Part shown: positions 40,068 through 46,408 of the stretch, in pieces
Position numbering within the stretch: position 1 is the first letter of the stretch
Layout: the number at the start of each line of letters is the position of its first letter
Assembly: GCA_023382655.1 (NCBI GenBank)
Contig: JAHDWK010000041.1
Location: 1 to 46,408 of the forward strand
DNA: 46,408 nt
Origin: Anaerolineae bacterium
GTDB taxonomy: Bacteria; Chloroflexota; Anaerolineae; Promineifilales; Promineifilaceae
Direction: 5' to 3'
Program-made: the position numbers and the translations under genes
Notes under the pieces: generated by a model
The model's database searches: none
What the model was told of the DNA's origin: nothing
The model's input: the letters and a program-made list of their open reading frames with translations, nothing else

Positions 40068-41264
40068 GCCGGCCAGTTCACAGCGCACGGCCGTATCCGT
40101 TTCCGTTTCCAGGGCGGCGTGCAGTGCGGTTTGAGCGGCGGGGCCGCCTATCTGGTGCAACGCCCAGGCGGCGTGGCCGCGCACCAGGGGGTGTAGGTCG
40201 GAAAGGAGCGAGATGAGGGCGGGCACGGCCGTAACATTCCCCCAATTCCCCACGGCCACACACACATTCCGCAAAAACCGTGCTCGTTTGATGCGCCGTA
40301 TCGGGCTGTGGGCAAAGCGTTCCTGGAAACCTTCTTCGGTGAGGGATAACAAATCAAGTAATGGCGGGGCGGCCGAGTTCCAATCGGCGGCAAAAAAAGC
40401 GGTTTCCCCGGTAGGCTTGGCAAAGCGGTTAAACGGACACACTTCCTGGCAAATATCACAGCCATAAATCCAGTTGCCCAGCAGCGGCCGTAACTCCACC
40501 GGTATCCACTCTTTCAACTCAATGGTCAGATACGAGATGCAGCGCCGGGCGTCCAGCACATAAGGTTGCGGGAAGGCGTTGGTAGGGCAGGCATCCAGGC
40601 AGCGGTGGCACGAACCACAAGAGATTGGAGATTGGGAGATTGGGAGACTAAGAGATTCACCAATCTCCCAATCTCCTAATCTCCTAATCTCCATCGTCGT
40701 CAATATCTCCCCCAAAAAAAAGAACGATCCCCGCCGCGGATGAATCAACATCGTATTTTTGCCGGTGAAGCCGAGGCCGGCGGTTTCGGCGTGGTCGCGT
40801 TCCAGAATGGCCCCAGTATCTACGTAGACGCGGCTGTGTACGCCGGTACTGAGCGGCGACTCTTGGTCGCCCATCGAAGTGGCCGTGTCCGGCACCTGCC
40901 CCGCCAACCAATCTGCCAGCTCTTGCAGGCGGGGCGTCATCACCTCGTGGTAATCCACGCCCCAGGCGTAGTTGGAGATGCGGCCGCGCGACGGGTCATG
41001 GGCGATGGCGGGCGGCAGCGGCGGCGTGGCATAATCCAGCCCCACGCAAATGATGGTTTGCACACCGGGCAGGATGACGTTGAGGTCCTGGCGGCGGGCG
41101 ATGCGGTCAGGGCGGGCCAGGTACGCCATACGGCCGTGCATCCCCGCATTCAGCCAATGCAAATAAGCATCCAGCCGCCGCCCCGGTTGGGCAGGCACAA
41201 ACCCGACCAGGTTGAAGCCGAGTGCGTGTGCTTTGTGGGTTACGGCCGTTGCCAGATCATCCAT
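40062..41264 (-). CDS. queG: Epoxyqueuosine reductase QueG (cobalamin-dependent)
   Basis: It reduces epoxyqueuosine in tRNA to queuosine using cobalamin and two 4Fe-4S clusters. I start at ATG 41264 (400 aa). A TTG at 41273 would add three residues. Features are VGLDYATP, SRVYVDTGAILERD with the catalytic Asp of QueG, GFTGKNTMLIHPRRGSFFFLG, the clusters SCGSCHRCLDACPTNAF and YGCDICQEVCPFNRF, and C-terminal HEAT repeats (VRGHAAWALHQIGG). About 24 residues at 191-214 (MEIRRLGDWEIGESLS...) are an in-frame tandem-repeat insertion just before the first cluster motif. It converges with the fused permease gene, overlapping by 6 bp. Confidence 0.94.
   Translation of the reverse strand: MDDLATAVTHKAHALGFNLVGFVPAQPGRRLDAYLHWLNAGMHGRMAYLARPDRIARRQDLNVILPGVQTIICVGLDYATPPLPPAIAHDPSRGRISNYAWGVDYHEVMTPRLQELADWLAGQVPDTATSMGDQESPLSTGVHSRVYVDTGAILERDHAETAGLGFTGKNTMLIHPRRGSFFFLGEILTTMEIRRLGDWEIGESLSLPISQSPISCGSCHRCLDACPTNAFPQPYVLDARRCISYLTIELKEWIPVELRPLLGNWIYGCDICQEVCPFNRFAKPTGETAFFAADWNSAAPPLLDLLSLTEEGFQERFAHSPIRRIKRARFLRNVCVAVGNWGNVTAVPALISLLSDLHPLVRGHAAWALHQIGGPAAQTALHAALETETDTAVRCELAGL
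40621..40692. repeat. Inverted octamer array inside queG, in frame
   Basis: Units GAGATTGG, AGATTGGG, AGATTGGG, AGACTAAG, AGATTC are followed by opposed CCAATCTC, CCAATCTC, CTAATCTC, CTAATCTCC. At 72 bp it keeps the queG frame and encodes about 24 residues. The same GGGAGATT unit forms the hairpin after the flippase-like gene at 42457. Confidence 0.75.
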
Positions 41265-41270
41265 ACGTCC

Positions 41271-41305
41271 CAATTGTCAAAGGGCAACTGCCAATTGTCA
41301 AACGA
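41271..41305. repeat. Five heptamers at the queG 5' end
   Basis: Exactly five 7-mers: CAATTGT, CAAAGGG, CAACTGC, CAATTGT, CAAACGA. They lie where the queG ribosome-binding site should be, and no Shine-Dalgarno is visible there. Confidence 0.65.
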
Positions 41306-41350
41306 AGGGGTACAATTGCGCTTTGCCCTGGTGAAGGGTGTATATCTTTT

Positions 41351-41416
41351 GGATAATGGGATATTGAGATATTGGGATATTAAATGAGTAATACCCAAAT
41401 ATCCCAATATCTCAAC
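41351..41416. repeat. Inverted octamer array before the flippase-like gene
   Basis: ATAATGGG-ATATTGAG-ATATTGGG-ATATT is followed, after AAATGAGTA, by ATACCCAA-ATATCCCA-ATATCTCAAC, giving a long imperfect hairpin. It ends 5 bases before the TTG start at 41422. Confidence 0.7.
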
Positions 41417-41421
41417 AACTT

Positions 41422-42456
41422 TTGTTGTTGGGGTATGGCTTGTTGAGAAACTGGAAATTGTGGCTGGGGCTGCTGGTGAGTGCCTTTTTTATGTGGCTGG
41501 CGCTGCGCGGCCTGAAATTGGGTGATGTTTGGGGATATATGCACTCGGCGCGATTGGGGTGGTTGGCGCCGGGCATAGTGGTCTACTTTTTGGCGGTGTG
41601 GGCGCGGACGTGGCGATGGGATTATATGTTACGGCCGTTGAAACACGTCCCCCTCATCCGCCTCTTCCCCGTTGTGGTCATTGGCTACATGGGCAACAAC
41701 GTCTACCCCGCCCGCGCCGGTGAGGTGCTGCGCTCCTTTGTGCTGCGCGAACGGGAAGCCATCCCCATGAGCGCCAGCCTGGCGACGGTGGTGGTGGAGC
41801 GCGTGTTTGATGGGTTGGTCATGCTCATCTTTGTATTTGTCGCCCTGCCTTTTACACCCTTACCCAGTGGCAGCGACTTCATCCGCACGTTGGTGAACCT
41901 GGCCAGCGTCGCTTTTTTTCTGGCGCTGTTGGTGTTTTTTGTGTTAGCGGCTTTTCCCGACCGGTTTTACAAAATGGCGGAAATGATCAGTTACCGGATT
42001 TTTCCACATCGTATTCACCATCCGCTGCTCACATTTTTGCAGCGGTTTTTGGATGGCCTGGAATCGCTGCGCAGTTTCCGCAGCGTGCTGATGATCTTCT
42101 TCACCTCGATCATCATCTGGCTGTTGGAAACGGTCAAATATTGGTTTGTGATGCAGGCGTTTGATTTCCAGGTGAGCTTTTTTGCCCTGATGTTGATGAA
42201 TGGCGTGGTCAATCTGATGACCACCTTTCCCGCCGCACCCGGTTATGTGGGCACGTTTGACGCGCCGGGTATTGCTGTGCTGCAACTGTATGGCGTGCCC
42301 AAAGAAATCGCCACCGCCTACACCTTGGTGCTGCACGCTGCCCTGTGGCTGCCCATCACCCTGCTCGGTGCGTATTACATGATCCGCGCCGGGATGCGCT
42401 GGTCAACGTTTGGCAAGGCGGTGGAAGTGCAGGAAAAAGAGGCAACTGTGAATTAA
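41422..42456 (+). CDS. Lysylphosphatidylglycerol synthase TM region / YbhN-type (UPF0104) membrane protein
   Basis: This 344-aa protein has about eight membrane helices. It carries the family segment RTWRWDYMLRPLKHVPLIRL, GYMGNNVYPARAGEVLRSFVLR, VVERVFDGLVML, and later VNLMTTFPAAPGYVGTFDAP. The integral-membrane half of MprF and related proteins such as YbhN and AglD have this fold and move or modify lipids. No synthetase domain is present. There is no ATG at the 5' end: TTG 41422 is the likely start, immediately after an inverted repeat array. The FAD oxidoreductase follows, so a joint role in envelope lipid or glycan metabolism is plausible. Confidence 0.85.
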   Translation: MLLGYGLLRNWKLWLGLLVSAFFMWLALRGLKLGDVWGYMHSARLGWLAPGIVVYFLAVWARTWRWDYMLRPLKHVPLIRLFPVVVIGYMGNNVYPARAGEVLRSFVLREREAIPMSASLATVVVERVFDGLVMLIFVFVALPFTPLPSGSDFIRTLVNLASVAFFLALLVFFVLAAFPDRFYKMAEMISYRIFPHRIHHPLLTFLQRFLDGLESLRSFRSVLMIFFTSIIIWLLETVKYWFVMQAFDFQVSFFALMLMNGVVNLMTTFPAAPGYVGTFDAPGIAVLQLYGVPKEIATAYTLVLHAALWLPITLLGAYYMIRAGMRWSTFGKAVEVQEKEATVN

Positions 42457-42506
42457 GAGATTGGGAGATTGGGAGATTCGTGGCAATCTCCCAATCTCCC
42501 AATCTC
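42457..42506. repeat. Perfect 22-bp inverted tandem repeat directly after a stop codon
   Basis: The left arm at 42457-42478 is three GGGAGATT-type units and the right arm at 42485-42506 is its exact complement, with CGTGGC between. It starts on the first base after TAA (42454-42456). It is the clearest hairpin of the tandem-repeat class and could terminate or stabilise the transcript, though no T run follows. Confidence 0.85.
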
Positions 42507-42532
42507 GCGGTGTCCCCACCGCCAATCTCCTT

Positions 42533-43834
<1,302 letters not shown>

Positions 43835-43848
43835 ACGAGGTAACAAAG

Positions 43849-45060
43849 ATGAAAACGAAACGCATCATCTGTCTGGTGGGGTGGCTGGTGTGGCTGCTGG
43901 CAGCCTGCCGGTCGGATGTGGCGATCACGGCCGTGCCCACCCTCATGTCAGCGGCCGTCGGCCAGACCACGCTCTCGCCACCAACCCCCACCCTCTCCCC
44001 ATCATTACCGACGTTCACGCCTCTGCCTACCCTGCCCCCGACATACACCTCCACCGCCTCCCCCTCACTTCTCACCACCCCCACACCGGAACACGTTAGC
44101 ACCGCCACACCCGAACCCACCGCCACGCCCACGCACCCGCTGATGATTGAGGTCATGCGCCAACAGAGCTACCCCGGCAGCGAACTCACCTTTGAAGAAA
44201 CGCTGGCTGATGGGGTCAACTATGACCGCTATGTTGTCTCCTACCTCTCCGAAGGGAACAAAATTTATGCCTTGTTGACCGTTCCCTGGGGCCAGCCACC
44301 GCCCACCGGCTGGCCGGTTATCCTCTTCAATCACGGCTACATCCCGCCAGACGAGTACCGCACCACGGAACGATACGTGGAGTATGTGGATGGTTTTGCC
44401 CGCGCCGGGTACATCGTCTTTCGCTCCGATTACCGGGGGCACGGCAACTCCGAAGGGCAGGCGGGCGGCAGCTACAGCAATCCGGGGTATACCATAGATG
44501 TGTTGAATGGCCTGACGGCCGTGACCACCCTACCCGCCGCCGACCCCAACCGTATTGGCATGTGGGGGCACTCCATGGGCGGGCATATTACGCTGCGGGC
44601 AATGGCCGTCTCGCCGCAGATCAAGGCCGGCGTCATTTGGGCTGGCGTCGTTGGCCCTTATCCCGACCTCTTTGTGCGCGGCAATATCCCCACCAGCAGC
44701 AGCGCCGCCGGGCCGCCGCCAACTTCCACCACGCCGGGCGCACCCGGCGGCCGCGGCCGTTGGCGGTTCGAGATGTACGAAACCTATGGCTCGCCGGAGG
44801 AAAACCCGGCTTTTTGGGCCTCTATCTCGGCCAACAGCTACCTGGCCGACCTGGCCGGGCCGCTGCAACTGCATCATGGCACGGCCGATAGCTCCGTGCC
44901 TGTTGCCGCCTCCGAACTATTGCAGGCGCAGATGGAAGCCGCCGGTTTGAATTCCGAGTTGTACGTGTATGAAGGGGACAACCACAACCTGGCCATCAAC
45001 TTCTACACCGCCATGTCTCGCTCTGTCGCCTTTTTTGATACCTATGTGAAGGGGCACTGA
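43849..45060 (+). CDS. Lipoprotein with prolyl-oligopeptidase/dienelactone-type alpha/beta hydrolase domain
   Basis: The start is ATG 43849 (MKTKRIICLVGW), giving 403 aa. The longer frame from 43633 only overlaps the previous gene. The lipobox LAAC puts the lipid-modified Cys at residue 20. Residues 42-97 are a Pro/Thr/Ser linker. The hydrolase domain has the oxyanion turn FNHGY, YRGHGNSEG, nucleophile Ser242 (GMWGHSMGGH), Asp347 (HGTADSSVP) and His379 (GDNHNLA). A low-complexity insert (TSSSAAGPPPTSTTPGAPGG) lies at 282-301. It is probably a surface esterase or peptidase with unknown substrate. A truncated second copy of its 3' end lies at 46007-46141. Confidence 0.9.
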   Translation: MKTKRIICLVGWLVWLLAACRSDVAITAVPTLMSAAVGQTTLSPPTPTLSPSLPTFTPLPTLPPTYTSTASPSLLTTPTPEHVSTATPEPTATPTHPLMIEVMRQQSYPGSELTFEETLADGVNYDRYVVSYLSEGNKIYALLTVPWGQPPPTGWPVILFNHGYIPPDEYRTTERYVEYVDGFARAGYIVFRSDYRGHGNSEGQAGGSYSNPGYTIDVLNGLTAVTTLPAADPNRIGMWGHSMGGHITLRAMAVSPQIKAGVIWAGVVGPYPDLFVRGNIPTSSSAAGPPPTSTTPGAPGGRGRWRFEMYETYGSPEENPAFWASISANSYLADLAGPLQLHHGTADSSVPVAASELLQAQMEAAGLNSELYVYEGDNHNLAINFYTAMSRSVAFFDTYVKGH

Positions 45061-45113
45061 CCGGGGATTATAGAGCTACGGCCGTGGCAATTAGAATCCG
45101 GTTCCCTCAATTG

Positions 45114-45122
45114 TGCTAAAAT
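45114..45122 (+). promoter_or_regulatory. Possible extended -10 promoter for the small-protein/HNH pair
   Basis: TGCTAAAAT combines a TGn extension with the -10 hexamer TAAAAT, 42 bp before the start at 45164. No good -35 is visible. GAAGGAAA serves as ribosome-binding region. Confidence 0.35.
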
Positions 45123-45163
45123 AAGGAGAACATTTAAGCGATAGGCAAGAAGGAAACTAGAAG

Positions 45164-45565
45164 ATGACCGAAATGACTATCAATCTTCCTCATGATGTGG
45201 CAGCACGGCTGGCGCCCATTGAGGAACGTCTACCTCAGTTGCTCAGGCAAATTGCCCAGGCCGTGCCCGCAGATCGCCCGGAAGCATCGGTTTCTCAGCC
45301 GGCTGTGGCATATCCGGTATACAATGAGTTTCTCAATTTCCTGATGACAGCCCCTTCCCCTCAAGAGATTATCAAATTCAAAGCGTCACCCACTGCCCAA
45401 CTTCGGCTGCGCGAGTTGCTGGACAAAAACCGAGAAACGGTGTTGACTGATGCGGAACAGAGTGAACTGGATGCGTATGAGCAGGTGGATTATGTGATGA
45501 CCATGCTCAAAGCCAAAGCCCATAACCAACTACAACAGACAGGCCAGGCTGGACGAAATGAGTGA
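45164..45565 (+). CDS. Small protein paired with HNH nuclease
   Basis: This 133-aa protein is of unknown family. It begins MTEMTINLPHDVAARL, is helical and Gln/Leu-rich, and has EFLNFLMTAPSPQEIIKFKA and LRELLDKNRETVLTDAEQSELDAYEQVDYVM (quoted in part: SELDAYEQVDYVM). Segments of this kind are common in small proteins encoded directly before HNH nucleases in cyanobacteria and Chloroflexota. Its stop overlaps the HNH start by 8 bp (ATGAGTGA), indicating translational coupling. An inhibitor or partner role is possible but not shown. It contains no ACGGCCGT. Confidence 0.65.
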   Translation: MTEMTINLPHDVAARLAPIEERLPQLLRQIAQAVPADRPEASVSQPAVAYPVYNEFLNFLMTAPSPQEIIKFKASPTAQLRLRELLDKNRETVLTDAEQSELDAYEQVDYVMTMLKAKAHNQLQQTGQAGRNE

Positions 45566-45968
45566 TTTGATCCCTGCCGAATTACGTCAATTCGTCCAGG
45601 AAAGAGCCGCAGGGCGGTGTGAGTATTGCCGTATTCATCAAGATACATCCACATACAATCACGAAATAGACCACATTGTGGCCCGTAAACATGGTGGGCA
45701 AAGTATCGCCGAAAATTTAGCCCTGGCCTGTTTGCCGTGCAACCGGCGCAAGGGGTCCGACCTGACCACAATTGATCCGGTCACCGGAATTGTCGTGCCT
45801 CTTTTTAACCCTCGTGTGCAGCGGTGGGAGGATCACTTTGTCTTGTCGGGAGCGGTGATCAATGGATTGACGCCGATTGGCCGGGGTACGGTTTTTTTGT
45901 TAGCCCTCAACATGGCTGATCGCCTGGCGCGACGAACGACATTGGTGCTTGAAGGATTATATCCGTAA
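45558..45968 (+). CDS. HNH endonuclease
   Basis: This 136-aa protein has a treble-clef HNH nuclease core: zinc cysteines Cys21/Cys24 (RCEYC) and Cys58/Cys61 (ALACLPCNRRKG), the catalytic EIDHIVARKHGG (Asp38, His39) and Asn53 (AENLALACL). The C-terminal about 60 residues (LFNPRVQRWEDHFVLSG) are typical of stand-alone HNH proteins coupled to a small upstream gene. The target is unknown: it may be a mobile, restriction-like or toxin-like nuclease. It lies between the two copies of the hydrolase 3' end. Confidence 0.9.
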   Translation: MSDLIPAELRQFVQERAAGRCEYCRIHQDTSTYNHEIDHIVARKHGGQSIAENLALACLPCNRRKGSDLTTIDPVTGIVVPLFNPRVQRWEDHFVLSGAVINGLTPIGRGTVFLLALNMADRLARRTTLVLEGLYP

Positions 45969-46006
45969 CCGGTTAAAACGGGTCGAAGTAAGTTTTGGTA
46001 TCTTGG

Positions 46007-46141
46007 GTGCAGATGGATGCGGTCGGCCTCTATTCCGAGTTGTATGTGTATGAAGGGGACAACCACAACCTGGCCATCAACTTCTACACCGCCATGTCCC
46101 GTTCCGTCGCCTTTTTTGACACCTACGTGAAGGGGCAATGA
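46007..46141 (+). pseudogene. Truncated second copy of the hydrolase lipoprotein 3' end
   Basis: About 135 bp, in frame to TGA 46139-46141, closely match the hydrolase end at 44926-45060. Both encode SELYVYEGDNHNLAINFYTA, then MSRSVAFFDTYVKG. Most differences are synonymous (for example TAC/TAT, GAT/GAC), which implies that the copy was once a translated gene. Only 42-44 codons remain, without Ser or Asp, so it is a remnant whose 5' part has been lost. Confidence 0.85.
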
Positions 46142-46408
46142 CCAGAGGTTGTGGCTTGGGGTTGGTGTGTGAGCAAGTACGGCAATGCCTGCAAACTGGT
46201 AGCCATGCGCGGCACATGCGGCGAATTAGCCGCTAGTGGCGTGGAGTTCGTCTTGTGGCAGGCACCATTCACCAAATCTTTTGGACAGCGACAAAGACTG
46301 TTGACAAATTAGTGAGAATGGTATGAAAACAGAATGCAGTTGTGTTTAATAACTAACTCAAGTTGCTACCTTAAAGGGCATGGTTGATGCTTAAGCCCAA
46401 AACAAACA
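46142..46408. other. Right-edge intergenic region
   Basis: No gene is recognisable. TTGACA (46301-46306), followed 15 bp later by TATGAA, is a possible weak promoter pointing off the window. No ACGGCCGT and no tandem heptamers occur here. Confidence 0.35.

Noticed and set aside
19394..42506. Tandem heptamer and octamer arrays as CRISPR
   Set aside because: Units are only 7-9 nt, degenerate and without unique spacers, and no cas genes are near.
42461..42532. N-terminal extension of the FAD oxidoreductase
   Set aside because: It translates the inverted repeat. The Rossmann fold starts exactly at ATG 42533.

Overview
The window looks like chromosomal DNA from a Chloroflexota bacterium, probably of an Anaerolineae-type lineage. 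This is an inference. It rests on a secreted giant protein ending in a YLPIILKP-type tail, Thr/Pro-rich lipoprotein linkers, a menaquinone pathway, a cobalt-type ECF transporter and the general gene style. No rRNA, tRNA, CRISPR array or transposase was seen.

Layout. 1-11.0 kb (minus strand): two giant secreted multi-domain surface proteins, the first running off the left edge. 11.2-14.3 kb (minus): a bacterial relative of the eRF1/Vms1 release-factor fold, an HtrA-type lipoprotein protease, a J-domain remnant without HPD, and a small zinc ribbon. 14.4-18.7 kb: an S26-like peptidase, a two-component pair (Rcp1-type receiver and receiver-kinase-receiver hybrid) and two membrane-anchored helix-hairpin-helix proteins. 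18.8-24.1 kb: menD, menB, phosphatidylcholine synthase (pcs), then aroF and aroH on the other strand. 24.4-27.5 kb: a Fur-family regulator with an operator-like site, followed by cbiM-cbiQ-cbiO. 27.7-35.2 kb: three tandem paralogues (817, 808 and 861 aa) of an unrecognised membrane-anchored beta-propeller family. 35.2-40.1 kb: a 5'-truncated methyltransferase, miaB, and a module resembling Bacillus yxlEFG, in which the ABC-2 permease is fused to a YhfC-type intramembrane-protease domain. 40.1-46.4 kb: cobalamin-dependent queG, an LPG-synthase/YbhN-type membrane protein, an FAD oxidoreductase, an alpha/beta-hydrolase lipoprotein, and a small-protein/HNH-nuclease pair lying between the hydrolase and a second, truncated copy of its 3' end.

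Metabolic links. AroF feeds the shikimate pathway and AroH draws chorismate toward Phe/Tyr, while MenD and MenB use isochorismate-derived intermediates for menaquinone. CbiMQO can import the cobalt needed for the cobamide used by QueG.

The strongest unexplained signals are at the DNA level. (1) The palindrome ACGGCCGT occurs about 98 times by hand count, against about one expected. It lies in all three reading frames and mostly inside genes, like a cyanobacterial HIP1-type highly iterated palindrome. (2) Degenerate tandem 7-9-nt repeats, many arranged as inverted pairs, fill many intergenic gaps, usually start at or over the stop codon of a neighbouring gene, and occur in frame inside menD (twice) and queG. 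(3) A second hairpin family, consensus near ACCTGACAGGTTT / AAACCTGTCAGGT, occurs at four intergenic sites.
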